Positions 1 through 10,245 of a stretch of 37,234 nucleotides of DNA are shown here, piece after piece. A model generated the notes under the pieces. That model was not told where the DNA came from and did no database searches. It saw nothing but the letters and a program-made list of their open reading frames with translations. Origin of the DNA: Ceraceosorus guamensis (taxonomy: Eukaryota; Basidiomycota; Exobasidiomycetes; Ceraceosorales; Ceraceosoraceae); the NCBI RefSeq assembly GCF_003144195.1, contig NW_020290128.1, positions 1 to 37,234 on the forward strand, read 5' to 3'. Positions within the stretch are counted from its first letter, which is position 1. Each line of letters starts with the position of its first letter. The translations under genes were made by a program, and so were the position numbers.

Positions 1-867
1 AATGTACCTCGCGCTTACTTCACTCGAGTGTCGCGCTCGCTGTTAGTTTCCCCTATCACCGAGGTTTTGCAAGGTAATTGCGCGCGTCAGCCCTATCCAC
101 GCACCGCGATCGAGCGTCACGAACTCGTCTTCATTCGACGAGGTGAATTGTCAGCTGAGGTGGTCAGAGCTCGATCATCAGCTTGCAAGTCAGACATTTT
201 CGAGACAATGACGCTCGTACGCTGCATGCCAGACAAGTTTGCTTGCGAAGTCGTCAATTAAGCTTTGCATGGCGGAGGATGGAGTGGACATCGGCGAGCT
301 TTGCTGGAAAGTTTTGAAAGCTGTTTGAACGAATGGGCGCGTTTGACAAGCGCGCGCGCGCTTAAAGATACGGTTGGAGCTTTGCGCTCCGAATGTTTGA
401 ATATGAATCGTGGATATGTGTTCCTAAAGAGTAGAGTGACCCTAGAGCGTGCAAAGCAACACTCGTGACTCACGACTGAACTCACTTGTGACTCTTGTGC
501 TTGATCGTGTCCGCCGGCTCTGCGTGTGATGAGGAGCGTCGAACGCGTGCTTATGGCTTTGCAGCGCAGGGATGACAGTCACGTGATGTCATCTCGATCC
601 TCCCGCCCGCCGCGCCGCGCCGCGCCGCCGTGCGCCTGTGATGCGGTGATGATTACGCGTGATGTGACACAACAGCAGCAACAGTTTTGAGTACTGAGTG
701 ACGATGACTGCATGGTGACTACATATACCTGCTTGTCGTGACTTCGGAGTCGAGAGATTCGATCGTGAGTCGTGACTGAGTGGCTTGCTTCACTCGCCAT
801 TCGAATGCTCTTGATTTGTGACTCATGAATCCGGCTGCTCATCTATCCACTACGAGTCAGCACACAC

Positions 868-891
868 GTGATGTGATGTGATGTGATGTGA
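868..891. repeat. GTGAT pentanucleotide microsatellite
   Basis: About five head-to-tail copies of a GTGAT unit end in a TGACTCA heptamer. It is a simple tandem repeat in non-coding DNA. Confidence 0.85.
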
Positions 892-1210
892 CTCAACTGC
901 TGAGCATACAGTAATCACGTGTGCGGATGCGGCTGCGATGGCGCGTGCGCGTGAGATGACACAATTGCCTGATGGGCTTGAGCAGAGTCACGAGTGGTGT
1001 GAGCTAGAAGAGTCAGCCTGAGTCATGAGCGGTGGTCATGCACGTACACGCGCTGTGCAAGTGCGTGTGCACGACGGTGTGAGCTGGTAGTGGTGGCTTG
1101 TACGGGGGGATAGTTGGTTGCGCAGGTGGGATGCAGTAAAGTAGCCTCCACTTGAAGTGGTGCGAAGCAAAGCATCCAGCATCCACGACTTGCGACTTCG
1201 GGGCGGGGAT

Positions 1211-1217
1211 TATAAAT
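1211..1217 (+). promoter_or_regulatory. Candidate TATA box of the aldo/keto reductase gene
   Basis: TATAAAT sits about 190 bases before the chosen ATG, directly after a G-rich run and before a C/T-rich stretch. That is where a core promoter of this gene would be expected. It is a position-based inference, as TATA-like heptamers also occur by chance. Confidence 0.4.
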
Positions 1218-1403
1218 GGAGCGCATTCCCAATTATCCCTCCATCATCTCGATGTTCGCCATCCCTCATCCTCTTCCTCAACTCAGCAACGCATACCATC
1301 CAACATTCACACTTGTCCTGAGCGTGCTCCCTTGTGCATACTCGCATCGCAACACCAACATCTTCCCCACTCGTCATCTCTACGAGCGCCAACATACCCC
1401 ATC

Positions 1404-2685
1404 ATGTCCTCTTCCATCCCAGGCGTGTCTCTCGGCGGAGATGCCAAGCACATTCGAATCGCTCAGATCGCCTTTGGGACGATGCATTTCACGTGGAAAG
1501 CCGCTCCAGAGACGTCGGGTGATATTCTGCAGGTGATCAAAGCGGCGGTAGAAGCCGCATCTCCTCACAAGCTCTTGCTCAACGGTGGAGCCTTTTACGG
1601 TCCACCCAACGACGCTTGGGCCAATCTTCGTCTCATCAAGAACTTTTTCGCAGAGTATCCGCAGCTCAGAGAAAAGGTGGTGCTGAGCATCAAGGGCGGG
1701 TTCGTCATGGAGGAATATGTAGCAAAAGGTTTTGCGGGTATCAGAACGGATGCGAAGGAGGATAATGTTCGAAGAGACCTGATCAAGATCAAGGAAGAGC
1801 TGGGAGGCGATGTGCCTGACATCTACGAGCTGGCCAGGGTGGACCCGCACGTGTCGATCGAGGATCAGATGAAGAACTTGTCCAAGCTAAAGGGAGAGGG
1901 CCTGTTCAAGTACATTGGCGTATCGGAAATGGGCGCCGATTCTCTTCGACGAGCGGCCAAGGTTGCGCCGGTCGCGTCGATCGAGGACGAGTACAGCTTG
2001 TGGGAGACGGCGGTGGAGGATAATGGCGTGCTGAAAGCTGTGGAAGAACTAGAGATTCCCTTGATAGCTTACAGTCCCACTGGAAAGGGAATGCTCAGCG
2101 GTCAGCTCAAGAGTCGAGCGGATCTTCCAGAGGGCGATATCAGACTCCATCAAGATCGCTTCAGCGAAGAGGTAAGCTTCAAAATGCCTGATCAGCGCCG
2201 ATAAACTTTCCCTCCCCCCCCCACTTTTACGCTCGTTGCTCACCTCTTTCCTCTCGCTCATCTCGCCACTTTGTAGAACTTTGCGGGCAACGTAAAGCTG
2301 GGAGAAGCGCTGGCTGAATACGGATCCAAGCACAATCCTCCAGCTACAGCAGCGCAGCAATCCCTCTCTTGGCTGATCGCTCAATCGCCTCAAAAACGTC
2401 TCATTGTTCCTCTGCCCGCGACCAGCAAGTTGCAAAGGATCAAGGAGAACTTCGATAGCGCAAAGCCCGAATTCGAATTGGATGCTCAGCAGAGCAAAGA
2501 GATTCGAAAGTTGCTGTGAGTTTGCTTCGTCAAAGGGGCCCCAATGGAAAGTTCTTACCGAGCTATACGTCCCTCTTCCTTGTGCTGACCATGTCCTATC
2601 CTCCGCAATGCTCTGCAGCGCCGATATTGGAGTCAAGGGAGAACGCTACAATGCTCATATGCGAGCGACCAACCTTTGGGGCTGA
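1404..2685 (+). CDS. PLR1: Pyridoxal reductase-like aldo/keto reductase
   Basis: Three exons are supported: 1404-2171, 2277-2515 and 2619-2685 (357 residues). Both introns are GT-AG and keep phase. The protein has the aldo/keto reductase barrel: Tyr65 in a GAFYG motif and Lys97 in LSIKGG occupy catalytic positions, followed by ARVDPHVSIEDQMK, EYSLWE and IAYSPTGKGMLSG. These blocks match fission yeast Plr1, which reduces pyridoxal to pyridoxine with NADPH in vitamin B6 salvage, presumably in the cytosol. The aldo/keto tetrad Asp is an Asn here (residue 60), as in Plr1. The 21-residue last exon restores the family's RYN-containing C-terminus; without it the frame would stop at 2519. The ATG at 1404 is preferred over an upstream in-frame one because family similarity begins just after it. 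Substrate assignment is inferred; the fold is secure. Confidence 0.88.
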
Positions 2686-3071
2686 ACGCGCACGTTCCAA
2701 GCGGCACCAATAAGCAGCGTTTCCGTCGACGTGACCAGCCATTCGATCAGAGTCTCCTCGCTCTCGACGCGGCTCTTGTAGCATGCCGAGGTACCTGCGT
2801 CTCCTTTGATTTCTTGATTGTAAATCACTTTCTCATCATTCGACTCGTACGAATAACCATCATGATCCTCTGCCTCGTTCCTTTGAGCCCAATAGGCGCT
2901 CGTTGTGGTTCCGCATGACTTTCCAGCGCTCTGAATGCAAGACCCAGTCTTGAATGCTGATGCGATCTGTTCGCGAATCTCTTGGTAGTTTGAGACGAGG
3001 CTCCAAGTCCAAAATCTGCTCGAGCGGGAAAGTTTAGCATCGCATAGCGACGCAGACATCGTAAAAGACAA
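2655..3071 (-). CDS. Possible small gene of unknown function between two 3' ends
   Basis: An open frame of up to 138 residues starts with ATG and has a protein-like composition (acidic and polar, with many Tyr, Asn and Glu and four internal Cys). It runs antisense into the last exon of the aldo/keto reductase. It has no signal peptide, no motif I recognise, and only about 100 bases upstream for a promoter before the Cwc2 stop codon. It may be a chance frame inside overlapping 3' untranslated regions. I list it because the codon choice looks more ordered than in neighbouring random frames. Confidence 0.2.
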   Translation of the reverse strand: MSFTMSASLCDAKLSRSSRFWTWSLVSNYQEIREQIASAFKTGSCIQSAGKSCGTTTSAYWAQRNEAEDHDGYSYESNDEKVIYNQEIKGDAGTSACYKSRVESEETLIEWLVTSTETLLIGAAWNVRVQPQRLVARI

Positions 3072-3176
3072 TCAGTCGTATCTGGTCGACTGGCCGACTT
3101 TGCCAATATAGTGCATTTCGAAGTTTGTTCCTATTGATACAGCTCTTCCGTGTGGCCGGCTTCGTAAGAGACATCG

Positions 3177-4770
3177 CTATTCCTGCCCCTCGTCCTCGCT
3201 ATCGCTCGCATAGTTGGCCAAACCTCCCAGTGCGCTAGCGCCGCCTGGTGCCGGTGTAGCTTGTTTGAGCTGCTCGGCTTTCCTTCCTTCACCATGGCCC
3301 ACCACACTACCTTTGCCATTGGCTTGACTGCGATTCACGAGCCCTCGAAGATCTCCAAGGGTGGCAAGGTCGATGAATTTGCTCTGTTGTGCTTGTGTTG
3401 CAGCAGCTTGAAGCTGAGGCGCCGGAACGTTCTGCGCAGGCTCACCGCCCATGGATGCCCATCCCGCTTCGTTTTCCCTTAGCAGCTGTTCATACTCTTC
3501 GTCCGTCATCTCCGTCGATGGGTGTTCTTCTATTCTTGGCCTTTTGATCTGCGTACCATCCTCTTGCTGTGCCCCATCAACATCGCCTTCTGCTTCGACC
3601 GGTCCTTCGAGCCTGTGCAGCCCTCTCAGCGCATCTCTCTGCTCCTCGCTCATCTTTTCCCACATCCTCTCGCTTCCCAAAGTCTGCCTCTCTCTGTGAT
3701 CCCTCTTCTGAGCTCCTGGATTGGGATCATCCGTGGCCCATCGCACGTTCAAAACCTCGTTGTGGTCCAGCGATTGGTTGGACATGGCCTCTTTTGCGAA
3801 TTGAGCCGAAGATTCGAAAGTGTAGGTCACGAAGGCGCAAGAACGCGTGTGCAGCACTTTGACTGCGAGGCGAGGACATCCGTGGAAAGGAGGATGTTCG
3901 TGGAGCTCAAGCATCGAACTTGAGCACGCAAGCACAATCGCACCACTCACCCCTCTGAATCTCTCCAAACTCTCCAAAGTGCCTTCTCAGTACCATTTCC
4001 GTCCCGCTCATTCCCATCTTTCTCTCCTTTTCCCTCTTCTTTTCTCTTTGTTCCCTGGTCAAGCTCGTCGTATTCCTTCCCACATCCCTCCAATTCTGCT
4101 GAGACATGTTCGCTGCGCCACTTTGACCGCCACCTCTCGAAAACGCGTCGTTCTCCTCCACGATGCGTCCAATGTAAAGCGTTCTATTGACGCGTTCCAG
4201 CGAGCCCACGCCGCCCATGTCGTCCCTATAGTCTCCGTGCTTTTCCCTACCAAAAACATCTCGACCTTGTTCGGGCAGATCCTTGACCTCGGGTAGACGA
4301 TGATAGAAATCGCACTTGTTTCCCAATGGACAATAACCCCTCGCAAAGAAGAGGCACACAAATCCTCCACCTGCCCCCTTTGTGTCTGCCCGCGTCCAAC
4401 CGCTATCTCGAGCTACATCCACCCGCGTCTCGCTCTTGATCTTGTTCGACATTGTATCTTCCCGATCCCCACCGCTGTACTTGTTGTACCAGATATTGTA
4501 CGTCAAGCCGCTCTGAGATGCTTTATCGTTGGCCAAACGGATCGCGTCCAGCTTGGCTTGCGTGATCTGCTGACGAGCTGGACGGGCTGCGTAACCGCTT
4601 TTGGTAGGAGTAGCAGACGATGTGAGCGATGACGACCCGTTCATGCTCGCGCTCGTGCTGGACTTCATTAGGGTCCCGCTGGAGGAGAAAGAAGCTACAC
4701 CAGCAGACTGCGATCCGCCTTGCCCCTCTACATCTCCCCCGAAGGCGGCAGAGGCTTTGGCTGCGTTCAT
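3177..4770 (-). CDS. CWC2: Pre-mRNA-splicing factor Cwc2 (RBM22-like)
   Basis: Two exons, 4770-3951 and 3862-3177, are joined across an 88-nt GT-AG intron (501 residues). The intron falls inside the RRM, and joining it restores RNP1 (CAFVTY, ~282-287), followed by a near-invariant family block (KEAMSNQSLDHNEVLNVRWA). Before it lie a Torus-type segment (TYNIWYNKYSGGDRE, ~90-104), a CCCH zinc finger (Cys139, Cys147, Cys153, His157) and RNP2 (TLYIGRI, ~197-203). Cwc2 belongs to the Prp19-associated complex and contacts U6 snRNA and pre-mRNA in the spliceosome's catalytic core. Unusual points: the RRM carries a ~55-residue Gly/charged insertion after its first strand, there is a Ser/Thr-rich N-terminal extension of about 60 residues, and the C-terminal tail is long and acidic to polar. 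The gene is divergent from the DUF4870-like gene. Confidence 0.95.
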
Positions 4771-5400
4771 CTTGTATGCTGTCTGGGTAGGGGCACCTGT
4801 ACGCTATGCTGATCAACGCGAGAGGGTGCCGAGTGTATGCGCTACGGTGTGACGAGATGTGGTGGGGAGCGAGTGCGTCCGGTGGAGTCGTGGGCCCAAA
4901 AGATGGGAGAATCGAATCAGAATTGATTCAAATTATACGCAAGCAGCACGCAGTTACGAACCAGCACGCGGCGAGCGGCTTGCGCTCATTTTGGTGCTCA
5001 CGTGATGGTGCCTCGCATCGACTTTTGATTTTGCCTGCCTGAATCGTGAATCTTGAATAAGCGCGCCACTCGTGACTGACCCAAGCCACTCAAGCGGCAC
5101 GGGATCAACCACGGGGCTGACCTGCGCGACCAGTCTTCGCTTACCTATCCCCATTGGCTCCTCACGACAGCGCAACGCACCACTCGACCTCCGCTTCCTC
5201 CATTCGTGATTCGTAATTCGTAATTCGTGACCCTTGACCTCTTCCCTTGGCAACTGGCCAGCTCTACGACACTGACAATCAGTTGGGTACACCCACTGAC
5301 TTGTGCCTTGCTGGACATTCAGCACAGCGGTCTGCAGAGCATCAGAAGCGGTCCAATCGACGCAAGTCACACTCAAGACTCGAAAGGGAGGAAGAAGAAG
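4771..5400. promoter_or_regulatory. Divergent promoter region between CWC2 and the DUF4870-like gene
   Basis: No coding signal is seen in these ~630 bases. They must hold the start regions of two genes transcribed away from each other. The centre carries repeated ATTCGTGA/ATTCGTAA strings (about 5203-5230) and GTGACTGACC-like strings (about 5070), of the kind recurring between other genes in this window. No single transcription-factor site can be assigned with confidence. Confidence 0.5.
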
Positions 5401-6502
5401 ATGACTATTCTCGCATCCAATCCCTCTCCGCAAACGCAAACACAACCGCAAACGCAAACGCAAACGTCCCAATCTGCCGCATCATCCATCGCACCGCAGT
5501 CAAGCGCGAGCTCAAGCCCTCGCATTGCATCCAAACCCAATTTCGAACCCAACGCGCTCGCCTCTTCCCAAGCCAATCCCTTTCTCCCCTCTCCCCATCC
5601 AGCACCTCAATCCTTCTCTCCTCGTTTTCCCCAGCCGCTGGAGTATAGTTGGTCCGAAGCTCGTCTCTCCTCTTCTCGTCCTTCTCTATCTCCTCTTCCA
5701 TCTCAAAATTTCCTCTGGTCAGACGTCCACTCGCAAGCACGCGACCACGACAATATGGAGGAGGGATTGGATCAAGAGTATTACTTGAACAGGACAGGCT
5801 GTGGAGTCCCGCTCAATAGGCTTTGTGCGGTCTGCTATGCCGCACCCCCTTTGAGCTCTTTGGGAATCTTGGCGCTGGAGAGGGAGAATGTGAGTGCATT
5901 GTCAAGTCTTTGGCATCGGGCGCGGGCGTAGAGTGGCAAGAAGCTGGGATTGAAGCGCATACACGCGCTCACTGACAGCCATGCCAAGCCCTTGCCACCA
6001 TCGAGCAGAGAATGGTGCATGGGATCAGAATGCATTCGTGGCGCATGCTGACGCAAACATTTCCCCCCCCCCCCCCCCTCACCCTCCTCCCCTTCTCCCA
6101 ATGCCTGCCTAGCCAATCGCTCGATTTCACGCGCTTCAAATCAGCCTCACATCTGTTCCCTACCTGCTCAATCTGTGGGTTTGGCGCAGCTTTTTCGGTC
6201 TCACGTGGCTGCCCATCGTCTTTTTCTTTGCCGGATTGGGCTGGTGTTGGGTTGCCGGGTAAGTTTGTCAATTTTCACTCTCAGTTTCTAGCAGAGGGAA
6301 AACTCGAATTGTATGCGCTTGGGCTAGGGTCTGGACCAGAACGGCAGAGGGAATGAGAAAAAGAGGGTGCAAAATACTGATCCTCTCCGTCTCGCTCCTC
6401 GTCGATAGGTCTACAGCTGCCAAAGCTTCCGCAAGTCTGGCCAGAGTACCATATCTACCCTTTGTCGGTCCTCGCGTCGAAAGATGGATAGAGCGAGAAT
6501 GA
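5401..6502 (+). CDS. DUF4870-like small multi-pass membrane protein
   Basis: Three exons (5401-5889, 6113-6258, 6409-6502) give 242 residues. The first ~130 residues are disordered: a Gln-Thr repeat (11-22), Ser/Pro-rich sequence and an NPF tripeptide (59-61), a known EH-domain ligand. The rest matches the layout of the DUF4870/UPF0132 family: a weakly hydrophobic helix (~137-158), a helix break with the ARFHALQ motif right after the first splice junction (~166-172), and two hydrophobic segments (~172-190 and ~191-211). A short tail ends in LPFVGPRVERWIE. The RFHALQ block appears only if intron 1 is removed, which supports the model. Function is unknown for the family; a membrane location is inferred. 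The ATG at 5401 follows a purine-rich leader; an in-frame extension to 5227 is possible but lacks family support. Confidence 0.75.
6063..6078 (+). repeat. Poly-C tract inside intron 1 of the DUF4870-like gene
   Basis: Sixteen C residues in a row lie about 35 bases before the 3' splice site, within a longer pyrimidine run. It could act as part of the polypyrimidine tract, and it is a likely site of sequencing or replication slippage. Confidence 0.8.
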
Positions 6503-7192
6503 GGAAGCATCCATTCGATCTTGGCCAAGCGAGGCGCTGCGCTTCTTGCGATGGCTTCTTTCGTGCAAGAAGAGGCAGACATGTGACGCATACTGGCCGG
6601 AGCTGGGATCGGATGAGTAGCATGTCGAACGCGATCTGCGAGCTGGAGCGAGCGAGAGATGCAGGAACGCGCTTCTGATGTGATTGCGGCGAAGCAAGGT
6701 TTTGCAAGGTCGGCGGAGGAGCTCTGGAAAGAATTTCGCACAGATGCATCGGGTCGACTGCGCAGGCTACATGCGCTTCGCAACATGACGCTCCGACGAG
6801 TGGGGTGTGTGTGCATTTCCGAAAGGAGCTAAAAGGAGAGCCGACGCAGCAGAGCGACAGAGCTTCGCAAGGTTTCAACTTGGCGTACGCGCGCAGCACG
6901 ACCCGAGCGCATCGGCGCAAATCAGGCTCGCATTGCGCAGGAACGGGAACCCTGATCAGATCTTGTGGCGGCTACGATCTCCACAATGCGGTGTAAGATG
7001 GGAAGAGATTGGAGAAGGGAATGACAAGGAACCTCGTATAGCTACACATCTTTGCAAGGAATGTATGTACAGTGAGAGGAGAGCACGGATCTGTGATTTG
7101 CGGAGCGTGGCGAGCTCTGCTACGCTCTGTACGGCACGTTCTCACCAGCACGCAAAAAAAAAAATACCAAAAGTTGAAGGGGTGCTCTGTGG
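6503..7192. other. Convergent 3' region without a recognisable gene
   Basis: This ~690 bp gap lies between the stop of the DUF4870-like gene and the stop of the Nbr1-like gene, so it should hold both 3' UTRs. Several open frames of 60-170 residues occur on both strands, but none has splice continuity or motifs. A run of eleven A residues near 7155-7165 is a simple tract. Confidence 0.5.
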
Positions 7193-9727
7193 TCAAGCAG
7201 ATGGCGGCGGCGGCAGAGAATGGCTATGCGGACCGTCCATCTCGAAGTCCTCCCCCTCCACCTGCGCTGCTTTGCCTTTGTTCTTTCCTTGACCCTTGCC
7301 TTGGCCCTCTTTCACCTCGTTTTTGCGCATGAACAGACTGATCAACAGCGATTCGCCAATCTCCATGCCGTCGCTGGTGACGAGTTGCCAAGTCTCTTCG
7401 ACCAATACGGTGCTCATCATCTCGCTGGTGGGAAAGGCGGGAAGCTTCAATCCTCGAATGGTGATGCAAGCTTCTTGACCTGGCGAAAGCGTCTTTTGAG
7501 GAATCGAGAAGCTCGCATCGTCCGTATCGCAACACAGAGCCGATCGGGTGCTTTTCCTTAGCAAGAGCAGAGTGCGTCCCCAAAGCGTGTGGGCAAGGGT
7601 GGACGAGTCTGGTCGGATGTTGTTCGTTGGACCTTTGGCGTCTATCAAGGGCCAAGAGCGAGTGGAGGAGTTTCTGATTTGCCAACTGTGCGCTATCGTC
7701 GCTCCTTCAGGCACCATGCGAGGTTTCCAAGCATCGGTGTAATTCTCGTTGGGACCCCACCTGCTGGTGGAGGTGAGAATCGTGGCCTGAAAAGGTGCTA
7801 GCCCATACGTGGACTTGCTCATGGGCCTGTGAGCAGGTCCGCAAGGCCGATTTCCTGGCGGCTCAGACTTGATATGCACAGAAGCCGTCATCTCCGCATC
7901 GACCTGCTTCGCCTCTTGCTGCGCGGTCTGCGCATAAGGCTGCACTCGGATCCGCACGATCAAAGGATCTCCGAAATTGTTGCCCGTCAGCGTATTGTCC
8001 ACCAATCTCCAGCTCTCTTCGTATGTGCCTGGAAGCTCTGGAGCTCTCAAATTCCAGAGCGTAATGGTTATCACGCTGCCTGGCCAGATCGTGGCGTCCG
8101 ATACCGTCCGAAGCGTATGACTGTCGGGTCGAGAAAGGGTCGGCATACTTTGACGCGCTATACGTGCTCCCTTGCTCCAGGCTGGTGACTCGTCCGGGAT
8201 TTGCACCTTCCACGACTTGGCAAAGATCGCGCCCGGTTGTACCGAGCTTCCCCACGGTGTCTCTCCATCTTCTATCATTTGCGCTTGCCAAACAAGTGTT
8301 CGCCGAGGGTCTGCCTCTTGACGTGTCGGAGCGGCGCTAGGAGGAATTTCCTGCCATTCTGCAGAAGAGTCGCTGATGGAGGGCTCGACAGGATCCCGAC
8401 CTGCTGGTGTGAACCTGGAAGGTGCTGCAAGCAGAGCGAGAGGATTGACTTTATTGCGTTCCATCGGATCGTTCTCTTCATTTTGCAGCAGAGCAGCAAT
8501 GACTCCGTCCAGTGCTGTCCTGTCTAGAAGGTCTACCTCCTTGCACGAATCGATGGGAAGCTTGTACTTCAGCAACGGATGGTCGCGTGGATGTGGAGCG
8601 ATAGGACTAGCTTCGCAATTCTCGCACAGATTGACCCCTTTGCATGCCTCGTCCGGAGTAGCGCACCTGTACCTGGCACCTATGATAGCGCCCTGACAAG
8701 CTGAGCAACTGATACCCAGATGAAAGATCGTCTTTGGATCTGCATACTCGTTGACTGACGAAGCATTGCGGTGCGTTCTGGATCCCAATTGAGTTTGCTG
8801 CTGAGGTCTCCAGACATCCTTGGCTCCCATCACCTTGACAAACGTATGGTGAGGATGATTCTCATCCACCACCATTCCAAAGCACTCATCGCAAGCGTTC
8901 CACTTTCCACCAGGACAGTCCAAGCACACCCATCTGATGGACGATCTGAGGTTCTCTCCGCACATTTCGCACGCTGCTCCGTGCGTTGCTGATGGGCCTC
9001 GCTGGCTGTTTTGAGTCGCGATGGATATGGCTGCTCCGCCAAAAACTTCGGAAGAAGTGTAGCGTCCCGCCGCTATGCCGGATTGGGTGGGCGTGGAAGC
9101 GCCAGATCTCGAGGTGTGGTTTGAGCCGTTGTCGCCAGTCGGCGTGGACGCGTCCATGCCCGACGGGGGAAGCACTGCACGAGGAGCTTGATGCTTGGTC
9201 AATAGACTGACGAGCTGATCTCGAATCTCTTCCATGCGTCTTGCGGTCGCTTCGTTGGGGGGTGGGGGCGTAGGCGAAGGATCCATCATCGAGGCAGGTT
9301 GCGCCGCGCTGCTGCTGCTGCTGCTGCTGCTGCTCTCGAGTGTGCTTCTTGCTTCTGCTGCGGCGTCCAGCGTGCGATCGCCATTCGAACCCTCGGAGGA
9401 TCGCCGTGAAGCAGCAGCAGCTTGCGCCTCCTCCGCAGATGAGAGATCCATCCTCTCCACAGGTGGGATCAGCTGCACACTTTCTCCAGCCATGCTCCGT
9501 CCAGTCTCGCCGTCGCCGTCGCCGTCGCCTCCCGATTCGCTTCGCGCACCAAATTCGCTCGAATGTATGCTCCTCACATCCTCCGCAGCCTCTTCCGCCG
9601 CTCTCTTTCTGCTCATCTCTGGCTGGATACGTTCCCACGAACCTTGCGTATCCGTCGCGCTCGCGGTAGAGGTAGAGCTGCCGCCGTCCGGCGAGCTCGC
9701 TCTAGCGCGCCATTCGTGAGAAGTCAT
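7193..9727 (-). CDS. NBR1: Nbr1-type selective autophagy receptor with two ZZ fingers and two FW-like domains
   Basis: A single uninterrupted frame encodes 844 residues from the ATG at 9727, which begins the first family-like composition; an in-frame upstream extension runs through a microsatellite and looks non-coding. Domains: a disordered N-terminus with a Ser run (132-140) and a short helix (~161-178). Next come two ZZ-type zinc fingers (Cys253/256/268/271/279/282 with His292-294, and Cys341/344/355/362/368/371 with His379/383). Two Nbr1/FW-like beta domains follow (~498-596, with Trp506/517/573, and ~672-800, with Trp682/692/780). The tail is Lys/Gly-rich, then acidic. A candidate Atg8-interacting motif, EWQEI, follows an acidic stretch at 457-461. 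Nbr1 proteins carry cargo to autophagosomes or the vacuole. No PB1 domain is seen. The receptor role is family knowledge; the Atg8 motif is a prediction. Confidence 0.85.
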   Translation of the reverse strand: MTSHEWRARASSPDGGSSTSTASATDTQGSWERIQPEMSRKRAAEEAAEDVRSIHSSEFGARSESGGDGDGDGETGRSMAGESVQLIPPVERMDLSSAEEAQAAAASRRSSEGSNGDRTLDAAAEARSTLESSSSSSSSSAAQPASMMDPSPTPPPPNEATARRMEEIRDQLVSLLTKHQAPRAVLPPSGMDASTPTGDNGSNHTSRSGASTPTQSGIAAGRYTSSEVFGGAAISIATQNSQRGPSATHGAACEMCGENLRSSIRWVCLDCPGGKWNACDECFGMVVDENHPHHTFVKVMGAKDVWRPQQQTQLGSRTHRNASSVNEYADPKTIFHLGISCSACQGAIIGARYRCATPDEACKGVNLCENCEASPIAPHPRDHPLLKYKLPIDSCKEVDLLDRTALDGVIAALLQNEENDPMERNKVNPLALLAAPSRFTPAGRDPVEPSISDSSAEWQEIPPSAAPTRQEADPRRTLVWQAQMIEDGETPWGSSVQPGAIFAKSWKVQIPDESPAWSKGARIARQSMPTLSRPDSHTLRTVSDATIWPGSVITITLWNLRAPELPGTYEESWRLVDNTLTGNNFGDPLIVRIRVQPYAQTAQQEAKQVDAEMTASVHIKSEPPGNRPCGPAHRPMSKSTYGLAPFQATILTSTSRWGPNENYTDAWKPRMVPEGATIAHSWQIRNSSTRSWPLIDAKGPTNNIRPDSSTLAHTLWGRTLLLLRKSTRSALCCDTDDASFSIPQKTLSPGQEACITIRGLKLPAFPTSEMMSTVLVEETWQLVTSDGMEIGESLLISLFMRKNEVKEGQGKGQGKNKGKAAQVEGEDFEMDGPHSHSLPPPPSA
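9310..9337. repeat. CTG/CAG trinucleotide run coding for the Ser tract of NBR1
   Basis: About nine GCT/CTG triplets lie inside the NBR1 coding frame, where the reverse strand reads as a homopolymeric serine run (residues 132-140). It is a length-variable candidate, in frame, so changes in copy number would not break the protein. Confidence 0.75.
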
Positions 9728-10173
9728 CGCTGCTATCGTGTCGAGCTCGACGTTTTGTCTCTGTACCTTGTGAGCTTGCAGGACGTGAGTGGGATTCGCT
9801 TTTGAGTGTGACAGACAAACGAGAGCGAAAGACTTGGACGTGTCGTGTCGTGGGAGCAAGCAAAAAGAGACGATTCGATTCAAAATAAGCCGCTTTGCCG
9901 ACTGGAGGAAACCACATGGGCACCCGACCAAAAAGTCGATGTACTTGTAAAGCGGAGAGGGGCAACAGTCACAGCCACAGTCACAGTCAAAGTGCGCGGA
10001 GTCACCACGCAGCAGCGGCGTGCTGAGTCCATGCTGCTGAGCGTGCCATTGTGATTGCACAGCAATCCCTCTGAACCCTATCATAGCATACGAACCAACG
10101 CCCCCGCCCGATTGTGCCTGCATGCATGCCTCCAGCGCATTTTCCGCTCCAACATGGCCAAGCGAAGGAGGGA

Positions 10174-10245
10174 GCCAGGCAACCAGGCAGGCAGGCAAGC
10201 AGGCAGGCAAGCAGGCAGGCAGGCAAGCAGGCAGGCAGGCAGGCA
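10174..10245. repeat. GGCA-type tetranucleotide repeat
   Basis: About 70 bases consist of CAGG/CAAG tetramers in tandem with few interruptions. They make artificial Ala-Cys-Leu-Pro and Arg-Gln-Ala-Gly runs in every frame, which explains several long but meaningless open frames here. Confidence 0.9.

Larger units (their letters stand above)
1..1403. other. Gene-poor leader of the window and PLR1 promoter region
   Basis: No open frame here resembles a protein I know. The short frames (up to about 106 residues) lack splice continuity with anything. The stretch is rich in TGACTC/GTGACT/TCACG strings, for example around 459-500 and 860-895. The last 190 bases are C/T-rich and look like the promoter and 5' leader of the aldo/keto reductase that follows. 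A terminal exon or 3' UTR of a gene lying to the left cannot be excluded. Confidence 0.6.

Noticed and set aside
5227-5400. Upstream in-frame extension of the DUF4870-like protein
   Set aside because: It reads through promoter-type repeats and has no family similarity; the ATG at 5401 is simpler.
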